DNA from: a virus
Length of the DNA stretch: 22,885 bases
Direction: 5' to 3' (one strand)
Virus record (IMG/VR): IMGVR_UViG_3300042509_003092
Coordinates: 1 to 22,885 of that record
A program made the translations under genes and the position numbers. Every line of letters begins with the position of its first letter. Position 1 is the first letter of the stretch. A model generated the notes under the pieces. It saw only the letters and a program-made list of their open reading frames with translations. It had not been told where the DNA came from and ran no database searches. Positions 6,780 through 12,115 of this stretch are shown here, in pieces.

Positions 6780-7127
6780 ATGAAGACCACCACCGATACG
6801 GGTGCAGCCGCCATTGCCGCATCCCTGGCGTTGGCCACCGTGCTGGCCCAGGGATTCGCCGTGTTCCTGGCCCATGGGCTGGCCCTGGCCATTGTTCTGA
6901 CTGAGCTGGTCACGGGTCGCCAGCTGATCCGCGCGGGCCAGGCACCAGCGCCAGCACCAGCACCGGCCGCGCCACCTGTCCAGCCCCTGGTGGCAGTGCC
7001 AGCGGCCGCGGCGCCTGCCCTGGACAGCTTGCCCGTGCGCGAGCTGCGAGCCCTGGCCCGCTCTGCTGGCCACCGCTCGCTAGCCCGCTCCGGGCGCCGA
7101 TCGGAGCTGCTGGCAGCTCTGGCCTGA
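6780..7127 (+). CDS. Membrane protein with C-terminal SAP/Rho_N-like motif
   Basis: A 115-residue protein, first gene of the rightward early region. Residues about 10-43 are strongly hydrophobic (AIAASLALATVLAQGFAVFL, then AHGLALAIVLTEL) and form one or two membrane helices. Residues 55-80 are an Ala/Pro linker. Residues 81-115 (LDSLPVRELRALARSAGHRS, LARSGRRSELLAAL) match the two-helix pattern of SAP or Rho N-terminal motifs, which bind nucleic acid. The protein could tether DNA or RNA to the membrane. The start codon has no clear ribosome binding site, and the upstream region carries the Fur/Zur-like boxes. Function is inferred only from architecture. Confidence 0.6.
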   Translation: MKTTTDTGAAAIAASLALATVLAQGFAVFLAHGLALAIVLTELVTGRQLIRAGQAPAPAPAPAAPPVQPLVAVPAAAAPALDSLPVRELRALARSAGHRSLARSGRRSELLAALA

Positions 7128-7137
7128 TAGGCCGCAA

Positions 7138-7156
7138 ACGTCAAACACCACACCAC
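7138..7156 (+). promoter_or_regulatory. CA-rich start-codon leader element, copy 1
   Basis: ACGTCAAACACCACACCAC ends nine bases before the ATG of the sigma factor gene. No GGAGG-type site is present in the leader. The same core (GTCAA plus ACCACACCAC) recurs at 7773, 8792 (shorter), 10542 and 10791, each time immediately before a start codon. Confidence 0.6.
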
Positions 7157-7165
7157 AAGCACAAC

Positions 7166-7735
7166 ATGGCTAACCGACAGACAAAAACTGATCGACTGAT
7201 CATTGAAAACCTTCCACTCGCCGACAGGCTGGGAGCCAGTGCAGCCAGGCGACTGTGCGGGTTGGCGGAGAAGGATGACTTAATTCAGGAAGCACGAATG
7301 GCGCTAGTTTTAGCTGCCAGAAAATGCGACGAACAAAGAGAACCTACAGCTTACATTATCGCCTCAATTCGCGGAGCTATTCAGCACTACGTAAGGGATA
7401 AAGTCCGTATGGTTCGCGTCTCTCGCCGAGAGCATGAGAAGAGCCGGCCACCATTCGCCCATGCCTCCTTGGATGCCTGCCTGCCGTGCGGCACCCCATT
7501 CGTGGACCTGCTGACCGCTGATCCGGTCACCACCGACCAGGCGGATGAGTCTCCAGAGGAGCTGGAGGCACTGGTGGAACAGTTGCCAGCGGCAGACGCG
7601 GCAGCGCTTCGTCTCACCCTGCTACAGGGCATGTCACTGCGGCAGGCAGGGGAAGCCCTCGGCGTCTCAGTGATGACAGCTCAGCGCAGGAAGGAACGAG
7701 CGGTCAAGGCCATTCGAGAAGCCCTGCAAGCGTGA
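7166..7735 (+). CDS. RNA polymerase sigma factor, sigma-70 family (group 3-like)
   Basis: A 189-residue sigma factor that would redirect host RNA polymerase to phage promoters. Region 2 covers about residues 10-90: LIIENLPLADRL, KDDLIQEARMALVLAARKCD and YIIASIRGAIQHYVRDKVRM, ending VRVSRREHE. This is the pattern of core-binding and -10-recognition segments in SigB/SigF-type factors. Region 4 covers about 132-187, with the helix-turn-helix LRLTLLQGMSLRQAGEALGV followed by SVMTAQRRKERAVKAIREAL. Region 3 appears reduced to a linker. It lies between the membrane/SAP gene and ArdC. The start follows a CA-rich leader. Coexistence with a single-subunit phage RNA polymerase downstream is unusual. Confidence 0.85.
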   Translation: MANRQTKTDRLIIENLPLADRLGASAARRLCGLAEKDDLIQEARMALVLAARKCDEQREPTAYIIASIRGAIQHYVRDKVRMVRVSRREHEKSRPPFAHASLDACLPCGTPFVDLLTADPVTTDQADESPEELEALVEQLPAADAAALRLTLLQGMSLRQAGEALGVSVMTAQRRKERAVKAIREALQA

Positions 7736-7772
7736 GACACGCGGCCCGCCAGAGCCGCACCCAATCCCGGCA

Positions 7773-7792
7773 ACGTCAAAACACCACACCAC
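7773..7792 (+). promoter_or_regulatory. CA-rich start-codon leader element, copy 2
   Basis: ACGTCAAAACACCACACCAC ends three bases before the ATG of the ArdC-like gene. It differs from copy 1 by one extra A. It lies in a 60-bp gap between two genes, so it is not constrained by coding. Confidence 0.6.
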
Positions 7793-7795
7793 GCC

Positions 7796-8743
7796 ATGAC
7801 ATCCACAGCACCACGCAAACGCCGTCAATACGACGGGCCAACGAGCGAGGAAGTTCTAGTCAATAATCTTATTGAATTGATGGAAAGTAGCGACCTTCCG
7901 CCCTGGCGTCGCCCATGGTCTGCCGTCAGTGGTTCCCATCGAAACCTGCTCACCGGGCACGAATACAGGGGCAGCAACCCGATTCTGTTGGAGATTGCAA
8001 GCCTCTGCGGTGGGCATCACCTGCCCCTGTGGCTGGGCGCCAGCCAGGCCAAGCAGCGCGGGTGGTTTCCCAAAAAGGGCACAAAGGCGGCAAGGATTGT
8101 GCGGCCACAACTGAACAGCAGGGAAGAGGAGAATCCTCAGACAGGCGAGAAAGAATTGAAATCATGGGTTAGCTATAAGATCGTGTGCGTTTTCAACGTG
8201 AACGATCTACAGGGAGCCGATGACGCCTCACGGGATTCCCTCGCGGCGGCGATCCTCTCCCAGCTGGATGGCCAGCTTGTGCCTGAGGCCGCAGAGCGCC
8301 ACGATCGAGCCGAGGCCTGCCTGAGTACCTGGGATGTGACGACCACCTGGGGTGGCCAGAAGGCCTACTACTTGCGGTCGTCCGACACGATCCACATGCC
8401 GGCCCGCGAGACGTTCCTCGATCGCGAGGCCTGCTATTCCACCTGGGCCCATGAGACGGCTCACAGCACCGGCCACGAGAGCAGGCTCGCGCGGACCTTT
8501 GGGGTGGTGGGCGAACCGGAATATGCCCGGGAGGAGCTGGTGGCCGAGCTGGCCTGTGTGCTGATCTGCTACCGGCTCCAGGTGGGCACGGAGATGCAGG
8601 ACCACGCGTCCTATCTGAAGGCCTGGGCGGGAATGCTTCGCGATGGCGGGGCGCGCGTGTTGTTCAAGGTGCTGACCGATGCGCGACGCGCGGCAGATCT
8701 GATCTGCCCTGAAGAGGCTCAGGAGGAGACCGCTGAAGGCTGA
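7796..8743 (+). CDS. ArdC-like antirestriction protein (ssDNA-binding domain plus zincin metallopeptidase-like domain)
   Basis: A 315-residue protein. Residues about 15-135 fit the ArdC N-terminal domain (ELMESSDLPPWRRPWSA, then NPILLEIASLCGGHHLPLWL and QAKQRGWFPKKGTKAARIV), which binds single-stranded DNA. Residues about 195-262 fit the zincin-like C-terminal domain: HExxH at 219-223 (HETAH), H227, and the downstream glutamate helix YAREELVAELA (243-253). The metal ligands are all present. ArdC proteins come mainly from plasmids and protect incoming DNA from restriction, and they also occur in phages. The gene lies in the early region after the sigma factor, consistent with defence against host restriction on entry. 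The start is preceded by a CA-rich leader. Confidence 0.88.
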   Translation: MTSTAPRKRRQYDGPTSEEVLVNNLIELMESSDLPPWRRPWSAVSGSHRNLLTGHEYRGSNPILLEIASLCGGHHLPLWLGASQAKQRGWFPKKGTKAARIVRPQLNSREEENPQTGEKELKSWVSYKIVCVFNVNDLQGADDASRDSLAAAILSQLDGQLVPEAAERHDRAEACLSTWDVTTTWGGQKAYYLRSSDTIHMPARETFLDREACYSTWAHETAHSTGHESRLARTFGVVGEPEYAREELVAELACVLICYRLQVGTEMQDHASYLKAWAGMLRDGGARVLFKVLTDARRAADLICPEEAQEETAEG

Positions 8744-8752
8744 AGGCATCTC

Positions 8753-8786
8753 AGGGGGCAACTGCCCCCTCTGCTGCCCTCAGCAG
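8753..8786. other. Two back-to-back perfect hairpins between ArdC and the PolX-like gene
   Basis: AGGGGGC (8753-8759) pairs with GCCCCCT (8764-8770) around AACT. Immediately after, CTGCTG (8771-8776) pairs with CAGCAG (8781-8786) around CCCT. No T-run follows, so this is not a standard intrinsic terminator. An RNA-processing or stability element is possible. Confidence 0.5.
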
Positions 8787-8791
8787 CATTC

Positions 8792-8804
8792 ACGTCAACA
8801 TCAC
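8792..8804 (+). promoter_or_regulatory. CA-rich start-codon leader element, short copy 3
   Basis: ACGTCAACATCAC abuts the ATG at 8805. It keeps the GTCAAC core and the CAC end but is shorter than the other copies. It directly follows the double hairpin. Confidence 0.45.
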
Positions 8805-9338
8805 ATGGCAACAATGAGCAAAAATCAAATACGCCTGCCACTGAATGAGGCAAGGATGATTGCCGAGCGGGTGGTTGCCGAGCTGGAGCCTCACTGTTGG
8901 ATGATCAGCATCGCTGGAAGCATTCGCCGAGAGCGTCCGACCATCGGTGACATCGAGATCGTTTGCGTGCCGCGCCCTTACGACGCCTCGCCGCTGTTTC
9001 AGTCTGGCATCGCCACGGTTGTGAACCAGTGGGAAGCGGTGCGTGGAGAGCTGCCTTGCAAGTACACCCAGCGAAAATTGCCCGAGGGGATGAATCTGGA
9101 CCTGTTCATGGTCAATCCTGAAGGGTGGGGCTTGCAGCTGGCGATCCGCACTGGCTCCGCCAGCTGGTGTCGTGAGGTGCTCGCAAAGGCCTGGGTTCGC
9201 GCAGGATTCCGTTCCAAGGATGGCCTACTGCGCAACAAGCTAGGTGCGGGCACCGTGCAATTTGTTCGCACTGAGCGCGAGCTGTTCGAGATTATCGACC
9301 TGCCGTGGGTTGAGCCTGTAGACCGTGAATTCCCTTAA
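8805..9338 (+). CDS. DNA polymerase X-like nucleotidyltransferase
   Basis: A 177-residue protein with the palm and finger signature of family X polymerases: AGSIRRERPTIGDIEIVCVP (37-56) with the GS...RR motif and the acidic pair D49/E51, the third acid D99 in NLDLFMV, the RTGSASW motif (115-121) for nucleotide binding, and a C-terminal DLPWVEPVDRE (165-175) like the end of Pol beta-type enzymes. It lacks the 8-kDa lyase domain, so it is shorter than repair PolX. Similar short proteins are known in phages. It may fill gaps or extend ends. It is too small and of the wrong family to be the main replicase. The start is ATG 8805 after a CA-rich leader. A second ATG is at 8814. Confidence 0.82.
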   Translation: MATMSKNQIRLPLNEARMIAERVVAELEPHCWMISIAGSIRRERPTIGDIEIVCVPRPYDASPLFQSGIATVVNQWEAVRGELPCKYTQRKLPEGMNLDLFMVNPEGWGLQLAIRTGSASWCREVLAKAWVRAGFRSKDGLLRNKLGAGTVQFVRTERELFEIIDLPWVEPVDREFP

Positions 9339-9354
9339 ATTCAGGAAAACCACA

Positions 9355-9561
9355 ATGCGCACCATTTCAATCACCGTCACGGAAGCAGAGGCCGCAGAGG
9401 CTCTGCCGCTGTTGATGCGACACGCCGAACAACTGAATGAAATGCGAAGCCAGGAAATCATGCATTGCGAGCCAGGCGACGACGCCTGGGAGCGAACAGG
9501 AAAAAGGCTCGCAAGTACAAATAAAATGATCATGCAATTATCTCAGCTGACAGTATCATGA
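9355..9561 (+). CDS. Small hypothetical protein
   Basis: A 68-residue protein starting at ATG 9355. A GTG at 9325 would overlap the previous gene. It begins with a strand-like segment (MRTISITVTEAEAAEALPLL) followed by two helices (MRHAEQLNEMRSQEI and DAWERTGKRLASTNKMIMQL). The start is preceded by AGGAAAACCACA, which combines a weak AGGA and a CA-rich stretch. It overlaps the following gene by ATGA. The family is not recognised. The size and fold pattern resemble small phage-encoded inhibitors or accessory proteins, but nothing specific supports that. Confidence 0.55.
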   Translation: MRTISITVTEAEAAEALPLLMRHAEQLNEMRSQEIMHCEPGDDAWERTGKRLASTNKMIMQLSQLTVS

Positions 9562-9755
9562 CCACCATTCTTGCTGCTTGTGTTTTATGGATTCCCTTGT
9601 ATTGCGTGGGGCTGATAGTTCAAAGCTTTCGAAAGTCGCCTCGGCACGGAAGCAGGCGCCAGCTGGAGGAGCTCGAAATTCAGGCCTGGAACAATCGGCG
9701 CCTGCAGCGGATGCATCGCTTCAACCAGGCCTACCAGCGGCGGAGGAGATCATGA
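9558..9755 (+). CDS. Small single-pass membrane protein, basic tail
   Basis: A 65-residue protein. Residues 3-23 are a membrane helix (TILAACVLWIPLYCVGLIV). The rest is a highly basic tail ending in QRRRRS with many Arg and His, expected on the cytoplasmic side. It is coupled to the preceding gene by an ATGA overlap, and its end overlaps the next start by four bases. The family is not recognised. Confidence 0.5.
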   Translation: MTTILAACVLWIPLYCVGLIVQSFRKSPRHGSRRQLEELEIQAWNNRRLQRMHRFNQAYQRRRRS

Positions 9756-10108
9756 GCCAAGACCTGGCCCGTGGCCTTGCCGAGTGGCTGGGGGAAGTGC
9801 GGAGCGTTGCGCCTGGCCTTTCCCTGGCTGCGCTTGAGGCCTTCCTATGGGTTGGCAGCGGGTCCGACTCCTCGGACGCAGTGCATACCCGAATGGCGGC
9901 CGGTGCGCCCCTGGCCAAGCCGACGGTCACCCGTGCCCTGGGTCTGCTGCGGGGGCGGGGGCAGTGGAGGTCTGACCACTGGGTCAAGCCGCTGGACTGG
10001 CTGGAGGGGAGGCCCCATCCCCACGTTGCGCGAGCGATCGCTTATCGACTGTCCAGGCAGGGGCGGAAGATTCTAGCCTCGCTTAGTACGCTTGTTCTAC
10101 CATCATGA
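9752..10108 (+). CDS. MarR-like winged-helix regulator (first of two)
   Basis: A 118-residue protein with a MarR-like layout: helix LSLAALEAFLWVGSG, HTH region with PLAKPTVTRALGLLRGRG (about 56-73), a wing-like stretch, and a C-terminal segment AIAYRLSRQGRKILASL (about 93-109). The last part mirrors the xxLTxxGxxL motif that closes the wing in MarR proteins. The start has the clearest Shine-Dalgarno site of the early region (GGAGGAGATC before ATG), in contrast to its neighbours with CA-rich leaders. It may control lysogeny or early genes together with the second MarR-like gene. Confidence 0.6.
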   Translation: MSQDLARGLAEWLGEVRSVAPGLSLAALEAFLWVGSGSDSSDAVHTRMAAGAPLAKPTVTRALGLLRGRGQWRSDHWVKPLDWLEGRPHPHVARAIAYRLSRQGRKILASLSTLVLPS

Positions 10109-10383
10109 CCCGGCTTGTGTTTGGCCTTGCCATCCCTCAGGTTTTCCGGCCCGGCTGGGCGGGGGTCACCATCCACGTACGGCAAGGGATGGTTTTCGTA
10201 CACTGGTGGAAGACAGAGCGACACAAGCACCTAGGGCCATGGGTTTTCTGGAGCTACAGAGGTGCATTGGCCTTTTCGCGGTGCTTGATCCGCAGATGCC
10301 TTTGCATTTCATGCAGATATTTCTGCACGTGGCTCAGGGGCCCGCAGAAGGGCTCACGTATCGGGAGCTGGAGGAGGCAATGA
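10105..10383 (+). CDS. Possible small protein overlapping the second MarR-like gene
   Basis: A 92-residue frame that starts with an ATGA overlap on the preceding gene and would fill the 130-bp gap before the next regulator. Its first 45 residues (TRLVFGLAIPQVF, VTIHVRQGMVFVHWW) have protein-like hydrophobic alternation. The remainder overlaps the MarR-like gene and is Cys/Arg/Trp-rich, which looks like an out-of-frame reading. It may be a short gene with a fortuitous tail or no gene at all. Confidence 0.3.
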   Translation: MTRLVFGLAIPQVFRPGWAGVTIHVRQGMVFVHWWKTERHKHLGPWVFWSYRGALAFSRCLIRRCLCISCRYFCTWLRGPQKGSRIGSWRRQ

Positions 10384-10571
10384 GCCTCACCAACTCCAGC
10401 GTCTCCCGAACACTTGATGCCCTGGGAGAGGAGCACAGAAAGGGATATCGAGGCTATGGCCTCATCGAAAGGAAGCCAGACCCTGCCGATTCCCGACGGC
10501 TACGGGTCTTCCTTTCCGCCAGGGGCCACGCCCTGGCCAACCAAATCGTCAACCACACCACACAATCATGA
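10239..10571 (+). CDS. MarR-like winged-helix regulator (second)
   Basis: A 110-residue protein with good MarR features: dimerisation-type N-terminal helices (LELQRCIGLFAVL, MPLHFMQIFLHVAQG), the HTH LTYRELEEAMSLTNSSVSRT with following LDALGEE, a wing with LIERKPDPADSRRLRVFLSA, and the closing ARGHALANQI. The DPxDxRxxxxxLxxxG wing motif is the classic MarR signature. The last codons (NQIVNHTT) run through a 24-bp sequence that is repeated before the integrase. The stop overlaps the next start (ATGA). It is a likely lysogeny or early-gene regulator beside the integrase. Confidence 0.75.
   Translation: MGFLELQRCIGLFAVLDPQMPLHFMQIFLHVAQGPAEGLTYRELEEAMSLTNSSVSRTLDALGEEHRKGYRGYGLIERKPDPADSRRLRVFLSARGHALANQIVNHTTQS
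10542..10565 (+). repeat. 24-bp direct repeat / CA-rich leader, copy A
   Basis: A 24-bp sequence with the core GTCAACCACACCACACAA that is identical to 10791-10814. Here it lies in the last codons of the MarR-like gene and ends two bases before the ATG of the next gene. It carries the same CA-rich leader theme found before the sigma, ArdC and PolX-like genes. Confidence 0.85.
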
Positions 10572-10777
10572 AGACTGTCGAAGACGTTCTCGCCGACACC
10601 GCCGTCGGATGTGGCTTCCACGATTTCGCCGTCGAAGGCGGCACAATCCGAGTCACAACTCAGAAGCTGCGGGCGGCATTGGAAGCTGCCTATGACGAGA
10701 CCAACCCAAACTGGGTTGTGTTTGTTGATATAGAGGAAGGCGATGAGATAGAAGAAGACGACGATTTGAGAATCTGA
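10568..10777 (+). CDS. Small acidic protein
   Basis: A 69-residue protein. The N-terminal part alternates short helices and strands (MKTVEDVLADTAVGCGFHDF). The middle contains TTQKLRAALEAAYDETNPNW. The C-terminus is very acidic (VDIEEGDEIEEDDDLRI), with about ten acidic residues in the last seventeen. Strongly acidic small phage proteins often mimic DNA or inhibit host enzymes, but no family can be named. It lies between two identical 24-bp leader repeats, just upstream of the integrase, and could be a small cassette with its own leader. Confidence 0.55.
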   Translation: MKTVEDVLADTAVGCGFHDFAVEGGTIRVTTQKLRAALEAAYDETNPNWVVFVDIEEGDEIEEDDDLRI

Positions 10778-10790
10778 TTGAGCTGAGCGA

Positions 10791-10814
10791 CAAATCGTCA
10801 ACCACACCACACAA
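10791..10814 (+). repeat. 24-bp direct repeat / CA-rich leader, copy B
   Basis: This copy is identical over 24 bp to 10542-10565, but here it is non-coding and lies four bases before the GTG start of the integrase. The conservation outside a coding context argues that the sequence itself matters. Confidence 0.85.
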
Positions 10815-10818
10815 GACA

Positions 10819-11826
10819 GTGAAAACAGGATCAGTGAGGCGAGACCCCAGCGGCCGGGGGTGGATCGCTGACGTCAGCATCGACGGCAGAAGGAAGACCG
10901 CGCGCGCGAGCACCAAGGCCGAGGCCGAGGCCAAGCGCAGAGGCCTCCTGCAGACGCTGCTCGACGGCCCGCCGGCGTCGCGCCCACGGCCTGCCGCGGC
11001 CTTCACCTTGGCGGATGCCCGCCGCCTGAGCCTTCAGGTTCGCTGGGCTGGCAAGGCCTATGAGCGAACTGCTGCCATCTTCTCTCGCGCGGTACTCGAT
11101 GGGCTGGGCGAGGACCTGGGGGTGGAGGAGGTGACGCCACCCATGGTGATCGCCTGGCGCCAGAAGCTCCTCGATGGGGGGAACACCCCATCCACGTGCA
11201 ACAAGAAAGTCTCCGCCCTCGCGGCGATGCTTCGGGACGCGGTGAACTGCGGCCACCTGGCTGCCATGCCGAGCCTGCCCCAGCAGCTCAGCCCGGGCGG
11301 CCATCGGGACCGGGTGTTCCAGCCCGAGGAGACGGCCATGTTGTGCCGTTGGTTTAAGCAGGCGGGCCACCCCGCCGCGGCCGATCTGCTGGTGTTCCTG
11401 CTGGAGACGGCGGCCCGATGGGGGGAGGCGGAGAGGTTGCGTGGGCGAGACATCAACTTGGAGGGCAGGAAATGCACCTTCTGGCGCACGAAGAACGGGG
11501 ATCCCCGGACCATCCCCCTCACAAGGCGGGCGGTAGATGCCCTGGAGCGCAACATGCCCCCGAAGGAGACCCACAGGATCTGGCCTTACAGCTACCTGCA
11601 GTACAACAGGCTCTTCAACAAGGCGATCGCCAGCGCGGGGCTGGAGGGGCTGACGGTGCACATCACCCGCCACACGGCGGCAACCCGGATGGCCGAGGGG
11701 GGCGTGAGCCAGGCACAGCTCATGGCCTACGGGGGGTGGCGGAGCCTGGCCGCTGTTCAGCGCTACATGCACGTGCAGACAGAGCGGTTGGCAGACTGCG
11801 TCAAGGCCCTGGAGGACGGGTCGTGA
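10819..11826 (+). CDS. int: Tyrosine recombinase/integrase
   Basis: A 335-residue integrase that would insert phage DNA into the host tRNA-Leu gene. The N-terminal arm-binding-like part is residues 10-40 (SGRGWIADVSIDGRRKTARA). The core-binding domain spans about 65-155, and the catalytic domain about 165-330. Active-site residues are visible: R200 (TAARWGEAERL), K225 (FWRTKNGD), H281 and R284 (VHITRHTAAT), W307 in the place of the second His (GGWRSL), and Y316 (AAVQRYMHV). The start is GTG at 10819, immediately after a 24-bp CA-rich repeat, with no in-frame ATG close by. Downstream lie a large dyad (11863-11914) and a tRNA-Leu fragment (11949-11990), the attachment region. The set is complete, so the enzyme should be active. 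Confidence 0.93.
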   Translation: MKTGSVRRDPSGRGWIADVSIDGRRKTARASTKAEAEAKRRGLLQTLLDGPPASRPRPAAAFTLADARRLSLQVRWAGKAYERTAAIFSRAVLDGLGEDLGVEEVTPPMVIAWRQKLLDGGNTPSTCNKKVSALAAMLRDAVNCGHLAAMPSLPQQLSPGGHRDRVFQPEETAMLCRWFKQAGHPAAADLLVFLLETAARWGEAERLRGRDINLEGRKCTFWRTKNGDPRTIPLTRRAVDALERNMPPKETHRIWPYSYLQYNRLFNKAIASAGLEGLTVHITRHTAATRMAEGGVSQAQLMAYGGWRSLAAVQRYMHVQTERLADCVKALEDGS

Positions 11827-11862
11827 CAGGCGATGGGTAGGCGCGTCTACCAGGCCCCGCCT

Positions 11863-11914
11863 TGATGCGTCATTGATGCCGCAGCACGCTTGCCGGCGCA
11901 TCAGTGACGCATCA
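11863..11914. promoter_or_regulatory. 17-bp inverted repeat, candidate integrase arm sites
   Basis: TGATGCGTCATTGATGC (11863-11879) and GCATCAGTGACGCATCA (11898-11914) are inverted copies matching at 16 of 17 positions around an 18-nt spacer. Each arm holds two TGATGC units 11 bp apart, one helical turn. They lie between the integrase stop and the tRNA fragment, where arm-type sites are expected. No T-run follows, so a terminator is less likely. Confidence 0.6.
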
Positions 11915-11948
11915 GCTAGGTTGGTCAAACCCCAGTCGGGGTCAGCAA

Positions 11949-11990
<42 letters not shown>

Positions 11991-12003
11991 TTTCTCAGCC
12001 GTG

Positions 12004-12077
12004 CACCCCTGCAGCATTGCCCACCAGTACGGCGCCGAGCGCCTGAGCAGCGCCTGATCGCCATCTCTGCAGGGGTG
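12004..12077. other. Structured segment with 11-bp perfect inverted repeat
   Basis: CACCCCTGCAG (12004-12014) and CTGCAGGGGTG (12067-12077) are perfect inverted copies. Inside them are a GGCGC-CGA-GCGCC hairpin (12031-12043) and a direct repeat of GCGCCTGA (12039 and 12050). The segment lies between the attachment core and the RNA polymerase gene. It may hold further integrase arm sites or fold as the 5' leader of the polymerase mRNA. Confidence 0.5.
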
Positions 12078-12115
12078 GAGCAGAATTGCTGCGTCCGGCA
12101 CCACACCAGGCAGCA

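Noticed and set aside
6299-7162. 287-codon minus-strand open frame across the control region
   Set aside because: It runs through the Fur/Zur-like boxes and antisense to the SAP-like gene. The product is Ala/Arg/Gly-rich without structure and has no supporting start signal.
8805-9338. Main replicative DNA polymerase
   Set aside because: Family X signature, 177 residues and no exonuclease or processivity domain. Suited to gap filling, not genome replication.
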